A stretch of DNA of 64,000 bases from Streptomyces sp. B21-105 (GTDB lineage: Bacteria; Actinomycetota; Actinomycetes; Streptomycetales; Streptomycetaceae): the NCBI RefSeq assembly GCF_036898465.1, contig NZ_JARUMJ010000001.1:1612001-1676000 (forward strand), given 5' to 3'. Both the position numbers and the translations under genes were made by a program. A model generated the notes under the pieces. It saw nothing but the letters and a program-made list of their open reading frames with translations. It was not told the DNA's origin and did not search any database. Shown one piece after another: positions 34,290 to 43,770 of the stretch. Each line of letters starts with the position of its first letter. Within the stretch, counting starts at the first letter, position 1.

Positions 34290-34385
34290 CACGCCGCAGC
34301 AGCCTCGCCGAGCCGGCCCGGCGAAGCCGACATCCGAGGCAGCGGGCGCGCGCCCGAGACCGAACGGGCGGGAGAGACTTCGCCG

Positions 34386-34413
34386 GCTCATCGACACCGC
34401 CTGATCGATGAGC
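34386..34413 (+). terminator. terminator hairpin after tetR
   Basis: GCTCATCGA at 34386-34394 pairs perfectly with TCGATGAGC at 34405-34413 around a 10-base loop. It lies between the tetR stop and the convergent Tn3 relic and may serve both directions. Confidence 0.6.
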
Positions 34414-34531
34414 GGCCGTCCCCGCTCCGAGCGGTTCCCGGCGTCGGCCCGGCTCTCCCCACCGCCCGGCCGTGACCACGGGATTCTGGGTCGAAGCCGC
34501 AGCCGACGGCTTCGACCCGGAATCGCTGGCG

Positions 34532-35272
34532 CTACCGCTGCGCGGCGCTCTCCCCGGCGGGCGCCGACTGCGGTTCGTCCGCTCGCTGGCCCGGGACGAC
34601 TACAGCCGACTGGAGATCTAGCCGGTTGCTCATGTCCAGCTCGAACCGGCCGTAGGGGTTGACGTGAGTCCAGAACAGCGGGGACAACGCGCGCCGATCG
34701 GCATCGCCGAGGCGCTCGACCCCCTTCGGCTCGGCCAGGACCTCTGCAGCAGCAGGGTGTTGACGTGGACAAGGGCAGCCTGCAGCAGGTGCAGGGCGAG
34801 CATCGAGATCTCCTGGCTCTCGCGGTCGGCGCCGGTCAGGTCCCCGTCCTTGCCGTAGAACAGGTCGTGGTTGGCGGAGTTCCAGTTCTCCACCACTTGC
34901 AGGCCCTCGTGGATCTCCCGCCGTAGTTCGGGGCTGGCCAGGTAGTCGCAGACGAACGCTGTCCGCACAGCGCGGCCGAGCTCCTCGATCGCCCGGTAGG
35001 TCGGGTGCTTCGGGCCGCCGCAGGTGAAGCGTCGTAGCACCTGCTCGGCCTCGGCCGTGCCCAGGCGGAGCGCGGTGGTGTATTTGACGATCTGGTCGTA
35101 CTGCTGGCGGATCAGCTCCCAGTCGATCGTCTTGCTGGACAGCACCGGGGCCAGGTGCGGCCACGTCTCGTCCTCGCCGGCAACCGGCCGGTACAGCCGG
35201 GCCGAGCCCACGTTCTTCAACCGGGGCAGCAGGTTGAAGCCGAGCATGTGCGCGAAGGCGAATCCGACGAAT
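34532..35272 (-). pseudogene. tnpA: Tn3-family transposase, C-terminal part, frameshifted
   Basis: The main frame reads [32 protein letters not shown] sequence, then [93 protein letters not shown] and [20 protein letters not shown]. After a shift near 34730 a second frame gives [31 protein letters not shown] to the stop at 34532. This is the last quarter of a Tn3 transposase with the final catalytic Glu in V-V-E-N-W. The first 700 residues, the inverted repeats and the resolvase are absent. Its left end is fused, at about 35272, to the tail of a GH1 gene copy. Confidence 0.8.
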
Positions 35273-35590
35273 GGACGGGCCGGGCGCTTGACGATGCGGT
35301 CCTGAGTGGTGTGGTCGACCGCCACGAGCCCGTGCTTGGGGCGGTAGCCGTCCCAGCACTTGAAAGTGGACGTAGCCGGTGACGGGCAGTCCGTCGTCGA
35401 TCAGCCGGTGCACGACGCGCAGACCTGCTCGGATGTAGTCGATACGCTTACGTGCATCGCGGGATCCCGTCAGCGGGTGCGGGTGCGTCTTCCGCCAGTG
35501 AGACGACTTCCGCCTGGCGGTGCAGGGGCGGCAGGGCGAGCGACTGCGTCAGGCGGGGGCTGCGCAGGATGTGTGCAGGAGGAGTCAGTG
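35273..35590 (-). pseudogene. partial duplicate of the GH1 beta-glucosidase gene
   Basis: Three stretches match the GH1 gene at 44227-45516 in the same orientation: 35369-35448 differs from 44380-44459 at only 3 of 80 bases (encoding [21 protein letters not shown]); 35275-35368 matches the following segment with a small deletion ([14 protein letters not shown] against AVDRSTQERVVKPS); and about 35520-35575 matches the RLTQSLALPYLRRQA segment. The part between, which holds the catalytic nucleophile, is deleted, and the copy ends in the Tn3 relic. It is a dead paralogue left by duplication or by a lost homologous locus. Confidence 0.75.
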
Positions 35591-35643
35591 GACCCACCGA
35601 AGACTGACCTGTTGGGCCTGGGGGCCCCGTGCTCGCCACACAA

Positions 35644-35685
35644 CCGTACGGCCGTAGGCACATCGATGTGCCTACGGCCGTACGG
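35644..35685 (-). terminator. 42-bp perfect palindrome, terminator of the ABC exporter operon
   Basis: The 21-base left arm (35644-35664, starting CCGTACGGCCGTAGGCAC) is the exact reverse complement of the right arm (35665-35685); the stem could close with almost no loop. It begins 13 bp beyond the permease stop on the minus strand. A T-run is absent, as usual for Streptomyces. The symmetry would terminate transcripts from either side. Confidence 0.8.
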
Positions 35686-35698
35686 CGATTCCCTCCGT

Positions 35699-38209
35699 CT
35701 AGTCGGTCTTGATGGCCATGAGCATGTTCAGTCGGGACGCGTTGCGGGCCGGCCACATGGCGGCCAGGAGTCCGACGAGCGCTGCCAGCAGCAGGAAGAG
35801 CGCGAACCGGCCCCACGGCAGCACCAGCGCGTACCCGGGGATGTCCGCCTTTACGATCTCGCAGACGGCCCAGCCCAGGAAGGAACCGACTCCGATGCCG
35901 ATGACCGCGCCGAAGAGGGAGATGACCACGGCCTCCAGCTGGATCATCCGCGTCACGCCTCGCCGGTCGAGTCCGACGGCTCGCAGCATGCCGACCTCGC
36001 GCTGTCGTTCGAAGACTGACATCGCGAGGGTGTTCACCACTCCCAGCACCGCGATGGCCAGGGAGATCGCGAGCAGTGCGTACAAGACGTTGAGCGCAGC
36101 ATCGTATGTGCCGCTGAACTCGTTGCGGATGGCCTGCTGGTCGTCGATCTTGATCCCCGGGCGCCCGGGGAGGGCGTCAGCGAGCGCCTTCCTGTCCGTG
36201 CTGCCGTCCGTCTTGACGTAGATCTTGGAGAGGGACGCCGCGAGGGTCGATTCGATCACGTCCGCGGAGACGACGACAGGGAAGACGACCTCGTTGGACT
36301 CGAAGATAGCCCCGACGGTCACCCTGCGCTTCTTGCCGGAGTCCCCGTACACCGCTGGCAGGGTGTCCCCCACCTTCCAACCGTGGGATCGCGCTTCGTC
36401 CTCGGCAACGGCGATCTGCCCCTTGGCGAGCGTGCCCTGTGAGCCGGAGACCACCGGAAGGTCGAGTGCCTTGTCGAACTCCGCCGGGGCGATGGCTGTT
36501 ACATCCTCCTGGATGCCGTCGATCTGCATCCACGACTGCTGCTCTGGCGACACGGCCCTGACGCCGGGGAGCTTGCGCACGGCGGCGACCGCCGAGGTGT
36601 CCAGGTCCACAGCAGTGGTCGTGATCATATAGTCGGCCTTGACGATGTCCGTGGTCATCCTGTCCATGGACTGACCGACAGTGACGCCGAGCACGGTCAG
36701 AGCACTGACCAGTGTGAGGCCGATGGCCAGTGCGGAGGCGGTGGCGCCGGTACGGCGCGGGTTGCGTACGGCGTTCTGGCCCGCGAGCGTGCCGGAGACA
36801 CCGAAGCCCCGCCGCAGCAGCGGCCGTACGAGCGCGATCACCGGCCGGGACAGCAACGGGATCAGCACGAGGACACCGATCACCGCGAGGAAGGCACCGA
36901 ACCCGACGATCATCGCGCCGCGCGAGCCGCCGGTCCCGGCGCCCGCGACGACGACCGCCGCGCCGAGCAGCGTGAGGATGCCGCCGAACACGTTCCGCAG
37001 GATCAGGGACCTGATGGTGGAGGGCAGGTGTGCGCTGCTGATCGCCGCGACCGGCGGGATCTTCGCTGCGCGACGGGCCGGCAGCCAGGCGGCCACCATG
37101 GTGACCAGCACACCGACGAATGCTGAGACCAGGACAGTCGTCGACGTGACGATCAGCGGCCCGTCCGGGAGCTTCCCTCCGCCGAAATCGACCACTGACT
37201 GTGCTATGGCGGCCATGACGGCACCGAGCCCGAGCCCAGCGACCGCACCGGCCGCGCCGACCACCATCGCCTCGATCAGCACGGAACGGGTGACCTGCCT
37301 GCGGGAGGCGCCGACCGCACGCAGCAGAGCGAGTTCCCGGGTGCGCTGGGCAGCCAGCATGGTGAAGGTATTGGCGATCAAGAAGACGCTGACGAAGAGC
37401 GCGACACCGGCGAAGGCAAGCAGTATCCCACTGAGCAGCGAGGCGTCTCCCTCCGCCAATTTTGCCTCGGCGTCGGCGAGTTGTTGACCGGTCTCGGCCT
37501 TCGCGGAGTCCGGAAGTACCTTGCCGATGGCGGCGGCGAGCTTGGTGCTCGAAACGCCGGGGGCGGCGGTGACGGTGACGTTCTCGAAGAAGCCCGGCTG
37601 GAGGTAGAGCCGCTGTGCGGACGGTGTGTCGAACAGCACCAGGCTGCCGCCTCCTGCCACCAGCTGGTCCTCGGTGGTGAAGATGCCGGAGAGCTTGTAC
37701 TTCTTGGCCGGACCCGTCAGAGCGACAGGCACGGTGTCGCCGACATGGTAGCCACCCTTGTCGGCGCTGTCCTTGTCGAGCGCGATCTGCATGGCCTCTG
37801 TGGGACCGCCACCCTCGGTGAACGCGTAGAGCGGGTCCTTGCCGTTCTTGCCCGGCGCGTAGTTGGCGCCCGAGTTGAACGCGCCGCCGATGAGTCCGCC
37901 GTCTCTGTCGGAGACGTAGGCGAGTCCGTCGACCCGCCCGGCGGCTTCGGCGACCCCGTCCACACGGGCGACCTCTTCGAGCGTCTTCCGACTGATGCCG
38001 GGGGAATCGGAGTAGTGGTTGGGGTCCGGGTCGACCTGGACGTCCACGTGGGCGAAACTCTTGGCTTTCTGGCTGCTGGAGGAGTTCGTGTAGGTGTCGG
38101 TGAAGATCAGAGTGCCGGAGACGAACGCGACGCCGAGCATGACGGCGAGCACGGTCATCAGCAGTCTGGCCTTGTGCGCGAGGACGTTGCGCAGCGCTGT
38201 GCGGAACAT
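35699..38209 (-). CDS. ABC transporter permease with two FtsX domains
   Basis: 836 residues. One N-terminal membrane helix (ARLLMTVLAVMLGVAFVSGTLIF) is followed by a large extracellular MacB-like domain of about 200 residues. Then comes a first FtsX core (ILLAFAGVALFVSVFLIANTFTMLAAQRTRELALLRAVGASRRQV). A central four-helix region and second extracellular domain follow, and a second FtsX core closes the protein (LAISLAIAVLGVVNTLAMSVFERQREVGMLRAVGLDRRGV). Both cores carry the E-(L/V)-x-(L/M)-L-R-A-x-G coupling motif that touches the ATPase. The single polypeptide thus supplies both membrane halves of an exporter. Together with the ATPase gene 80 bp upstream it resembles lipoprotein/peptide or drug exporters of Actinobacteria. 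The substrate is unknown. Confidence 0.9.
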   Translation of the reverse strand: MFRTALRNVLAHKARLLMTVLAVMLGVAFVSGTLIFTDTYTNSSSSQKAKSFAHVDVQVDPDPNHYSDSPGISRKTLEEVARVDGVAEAAGRVDGLAYVSDRDGGLIGGAFNSGANYAPGKNGKDPLYAFTEGGGPTEAMQIALDKDSADKGGYHVGDTVPVALTGPAKKYKLSGIFTTEDQLVAGGGSLVLFDTPSAQRLYLQPGFFENVTVTAAPGVSSTKLAAAIGKVLPDSAKAETGQQLADAEAKLAEGDASLLSGILLAFAGVALFVSVFLIANTFTMLAAQRTRELALLRAVGASRRQVTRSVLIEAMVVGAAGAVAGLGLGAVMAAIAQSVVDFGGGKLPDGPLIVTSTTVLVSAFVGVLVTMVAAWLPARRAAKIPPVAAISSAHLPSTIRSLILRNVFGGILTLLGAAVVVAGAGTGGSRGAMIVGFGAFLAVIGVLVLIPLLSRPVIALVRPLLRRGFGVSGTLAGQNAVRNPRRTGATASALAIGLTLVSALTVLGVTVGQSMDRMTTDIVKADYMITTTAVDLDTSAVAAVRKLPGVRAVSPEQQSWMQIDGIQEDVTAIAPAEFDKALDLPVVSGSQGTLAKGQIAVAEDEARSHGWKVGDTLPAVYGDSGKKRRVTVGAIFESNEVVFPVVVSADVIESTLAASLSKIYVKTDGSTDRKALADALPGRPGIKIDDQQAIRNEFSGTYDAALNVLYALLAISLAIAVLGVVNTLAMSVFERQREVGMLRAVGLDRRGVTRMIQLEAVVISLFGAVIGIGVGSFLGWAVCEIVKADIPGYALVLPWGRFALFLLLAALVGLLAAMWPARNASRLNMLMAIKTD

Positions 38210-38289
38210 GGTGGTGTGATCCCGGTGAAGTGAGGGGAGCTGAGGACGGAGGGGGTGCGTACCGGTTGGTCGGCTCTGCTGCGGGCCGC

Positions 38290-39069
38290 TCAGCTCGTAC
38301 GGAACGGGGTCTCGAACGACTTCATGAGGTCGAGGACCCCGTCCGCGGTGGGCTCGTACATCTCGTCGACGATCCGGCCGTCGGCGAGGAAAACGACCCG
38401 GTCCGCGTAGGAAGCGGCGACCGGATCATGGGTGACCATGACGACGGTCTGGCCCAGCTCCCGTACCGAGTCACGCAGGAAGCCGAGGACCTCGCCGCCC
38501 GAGCGTGAGTCCAGGTTGCCGGTCGGCTCATCCCCAAAGACGATGTCCGGCTTGGAGGCGAGCGCACGGGCGACGGCGACGCGCTGCTGCTGGCCGCCGG
38601 AGAGCTGGGCGGGGCGGTGGCTGAGCCGGCCCGACAGACCGACCATCCGAATGACGCTGTCCAGCCACTCCTTGTCCGGTGTCCGGCCCGCGATGTCCAT
38701 CGGGAGCGTGATGTTCTCCAACGCGGTCAGGGTGGGCAGCAGGTTGAACGCCTGGAAGATGAAGCCGACCTTGTCCCGGCGGAGTTTGGTGAGTTGCCTG
38801 TCCGTCAGTGACCCGAGCTCGACATCACCGACGCGGACCGAGCCGGAGGAGAAGCTGTCCAGCCCCGCGACACAGTGCATCAGCGTGGACTTCCCGGACC
38901 CCGAAGGCCCCATGATCGCGGTGAACTGGGACTGCCCGAAGCCGACACTGACCTGATCGAGGGCCACCACATTGGTGTCGCCCTGTCCGTAGACCTTGGA
39001 GAGCTCAGTGGCGCGGGCGGCGATGGCAGGGGCGGCGGCGCGGGGGCCGGTGGACGGGCTAGTGATCAT
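38290..39069 (-). CDS. ABC transporter ATP-binding protein (LolD/MacB type)
   Basis: 259 residues from ATG 39069 (GGAG upstream; a longer frame from 39126 has no ribosome site). Walker A is MGPSGSGKST, Q-loop FIFQAFNLLPTLTALENI, signature LSGGQQQRVAVARAL, Walker B IVFGDEPTGNLD, H-loop VMVTHDP. The L-L-P-x-L-T-A-x-E-N-I and E-P-T-G-N-L-D strings are typical of ATPases that pair with FtsX-type permeases. The permease gene follows on the same strand. The promoter should lie in 39070-39200. Confidence 0.93.
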   Translation of the reverse strand: MITSPSTGPRAAAPAIAARATELSKVYGQGDTNVVALDQVSVGFGQSQFTAIMGPSGSGKSTLMHCVAGLDSFSSGSVRVGDVELGSLTDRQLTKLRRDKVGFIFQAFNLLPTLTALENITLPMDIAGRTPDKEWLDSVIRMVGLSGRLSHRPAQLSGGQQQRVAVARALASKPDIVFGDEPTGNLDSRSGGEVLGFLRDSVRELGQTVVMVTHDPVAASYADRVVFLADGRIVDEMYEPTADGVLDLMKSFETPFRTS

Positions 39070-40055
39070 GGGTAGCACTCCGATCGGGATAGAGACAGCG
39101 AGGGGCACGTGCCACGGGCCGTGCAAACGGCCACAAGAGGCCCATGGACGCGAGAGTCCGGGTCCATCCCGCTGGGAACCTCTCTATCGTCCGGTTCCCA
39201 CAGATCCTGCGGATCAGCTGAATTGCCGACCACCTGAGGCTGATGCGAGAAAGGGTTTCGTCAGCCTCAGGTATGTCGTCGCATCAGCTCCTGGGATGAC
39301 GCCCAGCGAAACAGCCTGAGAAACTGGCACGCGGTAGGGATGGTGTCCCTGGATTGGCACGGCGTGCATGCCTGCACCCCGGGACGTTAGGGCGCAGGTC
39401 AGGTGCCAAACTCACCTCGAGCTCACTGATGCAAGGCAGATCCCCGCACAGGAGACGCGCCAGAGGCTGCGACCTACGCGCGCGGGGTATCAGCCTTTCG
39501 GCCGAGGACGCTTGCGACCGCTTCGTTTCCTGGCCGTTCGGCCGAGGTGGGGCGGTTGGGCGGGCAAGCGGGCTCCCTGCCATGTCTACCGCACACCCAA
39601 CTGCCCTCGTCGTCAGCCTGTGCATTCCCACGGCCCACACCGCAGTGGTCGCCTCTTCGGCCCGGACTCGGTGGATTGGCCGTCATCGCCCTTGATGATG
39701 GCAGACCGACCCTTGACTCTATAGGGGATCACCGCGCCTTCTGCTTCGCGCTGGCCGAGCACCTCTATCAGGACCTGTTCGGACCCGGCCAGGCGGAGAT
39801 CCTGGTCCGGTTGCGTGCCGAGCACGCCGTCTGCTGGCCGCACGGGGTACCGGGGCGGCGGCGAAGCAGGGCTCCTGTGGGCCGAGGGGCGTGGGCTTGT
39901 GGTAGCACAGTCCGGTGCCGTGCAGACAGATGACCAGCAGGCGCGGCTGGCGTCGGCCGGTGCGCGTCTCCACCACGGGTTGCAGATGGTTTCCTCGGCG
40001 AGGACGGCGGCAGTTCGACCGGGCGCTTGCCGGGGCTACGGAGCCTACTGCGATC
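39070..40055. other. about 1 kb without a supportable gene
   Basis: Several overlapping open frames exist on both strands, as expected at this GC content, but none has a recognisable domain or good start. One plus-strand stretch near 39725-39845 reads HRAFCFALAEHLYQDLFGPGQAEILVRLRAEHAV, which looks protein-like but I cannot name it. Probably decayed sequence between the ABC exporter promoter and the CocE relic. Confidence 0.4.
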
Positions 40056-40059
40056 CGGG

Positions 40060-40330
40060 CCGATGTTGCTTGACGGGATGGTGCTGCGCGCGGACGTCCA
40101 CCGTCTGGGTGGGACGGGGCCATGGCCGGTGCTGCCGAGTCGGCTGCTGAACGGCAAGCAGACCTCCTTCATGGCCAGGCCTCTCAATCTGTTGCCGCGG
40201 CCGAGCGCGGGCTCATGGCGATCATCCAGGACACGCGTGGCCGCTTCGTCTCCGAGGGCGAGTAGTACACCGGGTGGGACATCGAGACGTACAGGGTGCT
40301 GGGCGCCCACGGTGTAGCGCTTAGCTGGGG
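40060..40330 (+). pseudogene. CocE/NonD-family hydrolase N-terminal relic
   Basis: The plus strand reads LLDGMVLRADVHRLGGTGPWPVLPSR, then in a second frame GLMAIIQDTRGRFVSEGE followed by an in-frame TAG and YTGWDIET. The D-G-x-x-L-R-A-D-V-x-R start and the V-I-Q-D-x-R-G-R-x-x-S-E-G-E segment are those of CocE/NonD hydrolases and X-Pro dipeptidyl peptidases. A frameshift, a stop codon and the loss of the catalytic Ser and everything behind it make it a relic. Confidence 0.6.
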
Positions 40331-40368
40331 ATGCGGGACACCGTGGGCACCGGATGAGGGGAAGCCTT

Positions 40369-42600
40369 TCAGGGTGTAGGGGCGGACTCCGGCGGAGCGC
40401 CCAGTGGCTGTCCGCCCGGCCCGCCGGAGAAGGTCAGCCACGGCAGAGAGGGTTGCTGGGCCACGCCTGGCTCGCGGTAGTCGCACACCCCCTCGGGGAA
40501 GGCCTTCCGCAGTCGGCCCCATTGGGCGTTGGAGAAGTCGACGGTGTAGTCGTCCCGGTTGAGTTCCTTGAGTTGGCACTTGAGGATGTTGTTGGCCGTC
40601 GGGCCCCCGGCCGCAGTCCGGGGCACACCGAAGTAAGGGTAGGTGGCGCGGCAGACGGACATATCGGAGATCTTGCGGTTGCCGATCCAGCACGCGTCGA
40701 CAGCGTCGGCCGGCTTGTCGCGCACCACCTTGGTCTCGATCGGGTCGTTGGACGTGTCGGCTTCGATGCGGGTCAGCCATCTGTCCATGAGCAGGAACGC
40801 CTTCTCGCGGGCATCGCCGTCGGTTTGCACCGGAGGCACACCCGTCCAGATGATCTGATTGTCATGGCCACCGTTGGCCTGGTCGAAGCGGGCACGCATG
40901 GCGTAACTGTGGAAGTCGCTGTGGATCTCCCAGTTGCCGGGAGAGCGCAGATCGATGACGGGGACCTTGGCCGCCTCGCGGGGGTAGGTCACCCGACCGG
41001 AGCGGTATGCGACTTCCAGCGCCGCAGGGTCGGCTTCACTACGCTCCGGCTGCCACTTCCAGTCGATGTCGAGCCCGCCGACGCTCTCGTTGAGGTCGAC
41101 GAACTGCTCAGCGGTGATCGTGCCGGACTCGACGGCCTTCAGGCCGTACTGGACACCGGTGTTGTCGTACGGCCGGTTGGCGAAACCGCGTTGGATGCGT
41201 TGTTCGACCGGCCCCCATGAACTCGCGGGCCTTCGGCCCCAGACGGCCACGGCGTAGTCCTGAAGAGTGCACCGCTCACCGGCAGGATTTGCCTCGGCGT
41301 CGTACACCCACGAGCGATTGGGCTCCAGAGTGGTGTGGCCGGCCAGGAATCCGCCGAGGCAGCCGGCCCCGTTGTCCGGGTCCAACCAGGTCTTGGAGTA
41401 CTGCCCGTTGCCTGTCGGGTTGTCCCAGAGTGTCCGGCACACCGTCTCGAACGCGTGGCCGGTCACCGCGGTTCTGTGGGTGGTCAACGCCCACAATGGA
41501 GACCTGTCGAAGTGGTGGTCGAGTACGTGACAGTCCTCGGCCTCCTGCAGCGTGGACCAGACGTCGGGGAAACTGCAGGAGGGCAGGATGCCGTCCAACA
41601 GACCGGGGTAGTTGGAGGTGATCCAGTGCTGCTGCATGGAACCGCCGGAGCAGCCTTGCCCGATGGTGTAGCGGATCGGGCCGTAGTTCTCGACGAAGTG
41701 CTCCTTGAGCATCACCAGCGCTTCGGTGGAGACCACGTCGTTGCAGTTCTGCCCCAGCATGTTCAGGTTGGACACCGCGACGGCGAACCCGCGGGACAGA
41801 GCCGTGTCGTTGAGAACGTTCTCCATGGGTGCGTCCTGTGAATGCCGCGGCGTGCAGTCGCCGCCGAACGGCACAAGGAGTTTTCCGTTGAAGCCGCCTT
41901 GCGGTGCCCACGGTTGCCACGGCTTGGCCGGGTCGTACAACACCGCGATGTCGTAGATGCCACGGTCCATCACGCCGCGTTCCCGGCGTACGACGTACGC
42001 GACCCGCTTGCCCTGGTCCGTCGTTGTGTATGCGAGGTCTGCGGGCGGTCTTTTCGGATCATATGCGGTGAACTGGCCGGTCAGCCAGGACTTGTAGAAG
42101 AGCTTGTACTTCGCTGGAGTATTGCACGCGACATCCTGCGGCTTCCCGAGGCCGTTCTCCTCGGTCGCGCACACCCACGGCTGTACCTGTGGCCCGGCGA
42201 ACAGCGGTCCGCCGATGGGATGGCCGGTGATGGTAAGGCTTGCCGCGCCCCCCTGTGTCCGGGCCGTCATCCTGTTCTCGCCGACCTGGAGGCCGGTGAC
42301 CAGGCCCAGGAAGCGGCCGTCCGGCCGGACGGCGAAAGCGGATGTCACATCCCGGCCGTCCACGTCCACGCGCACATTCTCTGGTGTTCCCCCGGAAGGC
42401 AGGGCCACCTCGACGAGGGCGTCGCCCCCGGACACCAGATCCGCGCGATTCGACAGCACCCTGATCTGAGGCGATTCCCCTGAGGCGGAGTACGCGATTC
42501 CAGTCAGCATGAGATCGAAAGCCATGACGAAAACAACCAGCCATCTGGTTCTGGCCCGTGGCGTGAGCCTGCCTGGGGGCCGTTCTGCACTGTGAGCCAT
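40369..42600 (-). CDS. secreted DUF6351-family protein, alpha/beta-hydrolase-like
   Basis: 743 residues from ATG 42600 (GGAGAAGCCG upstream; the longer frame from 42735 is rejected). A signal peptide follows an Arg-rich start (ARTRWLVVFVMAFDLMLTGIAYSASG). The N-terminal 100 residues are a beta-rich Ig-like part (IRVLSNRADLVSGGDALVEVALP). The main domain has NGKLLVPFGGDC, GFAVAVSNLN, IGQGCSGGSMQQHWI (a G-x-x-x-G-G nucleophile-like turn), and a late NGGHDNQIIWTG with a possible catalytic His. It resembles the large DUF6351 hydrolase-like proteins (about 700 residues) of actinobacteria, which are related to tannase/feruloyl esterase-like folds. It is possibly an extracellular esterase. The substrate is unknown. 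Confidence 0.75.
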   Translation of the reverse strand: MAHSAERPPGRLTPRARTRWLVVFVMAFDLMLTGIAYSASGESPQIRVLSNRADLVSGGDALVEVALPSGGTPENVRVDVDGRDVTSAFAVRPDGRFLGLVTGLQVGENRMTARTQGGAASLTITGHPIGGPLFAGPQVQPWVCATEENGLGKPQDVACNTPAKYKLFYKSWLTGQFTAYDPKRPPADLAYTTTDQGKRVAYVVRRERGVMDRGIYDIAVLYDPAKPWQPWAPQGGFNGKLLVPFGGDCTPRHSQDAPMENVLNDTALSRGFAVAVSNLNMLGQNCNDVVSTEALVMLKEHFVENYGPIRYTIGQGCSGGSMQQHWITSNYPGLLDGILPSCSFPDVWSTLQEAEDCHVLDHHFDRSPLWALTTHRTAVTGHAFETVCRTLWDNPTGNGQYSKTWLDPDNGAGCLGGFLAGHTTLEPNRSWVYDAEANPAGERCTLQDYAVAVWGRRPASSWGPVEQRIQRGFANRPYDNTGVQYGLKAVESGTITAEQFVDLNESVGGLDIDWKWQPERSEADPAALEVAYRSGRVTYPREAAKVPVIDLRSPGNWEIHSDFHSYAMRARFDQANGGHDNQIIWTGVPPVQTDGDAREKAFLLMDRWLTRIEADTSNDPIETKVVRDKPADAVDACWIGNRKISDMSVCRATYPYFGVPRTAAGGPTANNILKCQLKELNRDDYTVDFSNAQWGRLRKAFPEGVCDYREPGVAQQPSLPWLTFSGGPGGQPLGAPPESAPTP

Positions 42601-42762
42601 CGGCTTCTCCGGCTTCGGTTGAGTAGCGACGCCGCAAGCGGCTCCACGGGTGCGGGCCACATCAGGCGGCGGAGATCCGTACCGATCCCCTCGGACGCGG
42701 TTACGGCAGCGGAGTGGCCGTAACCCCGAACGCATCCGTATGGCTGGCTGGTTGCGGGAACG

Positions 42763-43770
42763 TCAGTGAGTGGTGTAGCTCAGGCCGATCTGGTCGCGCA
42801 CGGTGTCGAGCGTGCGCATCACCGCCACGGTCTCGTCCAGAGGCATGATCTCGCTCTCCAACTCCCCTGCGCGTAGCCGCTCCTGGACGTGCCGGATCTG
42901 GCGGTGCAGGCCGCCGCCCGCCGTGTCGTCGCCGTCGCCCTCGCGGGCGGCGGGCAGACTCAGGCGTTCGGTGGTGCCCCGCGTCTGCACGGTCAGTTCG
43001 TCCGGGCAGTGCATCAGGAACGGCAGTTCGATGTGACCTTCGGTGCCGGTGATACGGGCTGTGCAACCGAGGTTCGCCCGCATGGAACTCTGGGCCAGCG
43101 CGACCGCCCCACTGTCGTACCCGGAGAGGACAGCGACATGCTCGTCGACGCCGGTCGAGCCGAGTGTGCCGTACGCCGTGACCCGGTCGGGCGTACCCAG
43201 CACCATGCTGGCCAGCGATAGGGGATACACACCCAGGTCGAGCAGGGAACCGCCACCCAGCGCGCGATCGAACAGACGGTGTTCGGGGTCCGCCGGGAAT
43301 TGGAAGCCGAAGTCGGCCTCCAGGGACTGGACTTCACCGATGACGTCCTCGGCGAGCAGTTCTCTGACTTTGACATAGGCCGGCAGGAACCGGCTCCACA
43401 TCGCCTCCATCAGGAACAGGCCCCGTTCCCTGGACACAGCCACCATTTCAGCGGCCTGCTCCGCGTCCAGCGAGAACGCCTTCTCGCACAACACTGGACG
43501 CCCCGCGTTCAGGAACAGCAACGTGTGCTCGTGATGGTGGGAGTGGGGCGATGCGACGTAGACAATGTCGACAGTGTCATCGGCGGCCAGATCTTCGTAC
43601 GAAGCGTGCCGGTGTCGCGCGGCGATGCCGTGCTTCTCGCCGAACGCGTCGGCCCCTTTCCGACTGCGGGAGCCGACGGCGACCAAGTGGGCGTCAGGCA
43701 ACCGGCCCAACGCGTCCGCAAAACTGTTTGCTATGACACCAGTGCCGGCGATGCCCCAGCGGAACGACAT
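42763..43770 (-). CDS. Gfo/Idh/MocA-family oxidoreductase
   Basis: 335 residues. The N-terminal NAD(P) fold opens GIAGTGVIANSFADAL (G-x-G-x-x-A/G) and includes AVGSRSRKGADAFGEKHGI and VDIVYVASPHSHHHEHTLLFLNAGRPVLCEKAFSLDAEQAAEM, where the E-K-x pair is the conserved catalytic Lys segment. The C-terminal alpha/beta domain has GGGSLLDLGVYPLSLASMVLG (D-x-G-x-Y/H). This is the trans-1,2-dihydrobenzene-1,2-diol/sugar-dehydrogenase branch. It lies between the DUF6351 and GH1 genes on the same strand with larger gaps, so it may act on the sugar released by the glucosidase. The ATG at 43770 is the natural start, with AAGGAGTTCTC directly upstream. Confidence 0.88.
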   Translation of the reverse strand: MSFRWGIAGTGVIANSFADALGRLPDAHLVAVGSRSRKGADAFGEKHGIAARHRHASYEDLAADDTVDIVYVASPHSHHHEHTLLFLNAGRPVLCEKAFSLDAEQAAEMVAVSRERGLFLMEAMWSRFLPAYVKVRELLAEDVIGEVQSLEADFGFQFPADPEHRLFDRALGGGSLLDLGVYPLSLASMVLGTPDRVTAYGTLGSTGVDEHVAVLSGYDSGAVALAQSSMRANLGCTARITGTEGHIELPFLMHCPDELTVQTRGTTERLSLPAAREGDGDDTAGGGLHRQIRHVQERLRAGELESEIMPLDETVAVMRTLDTVRDQIGLSYTTH

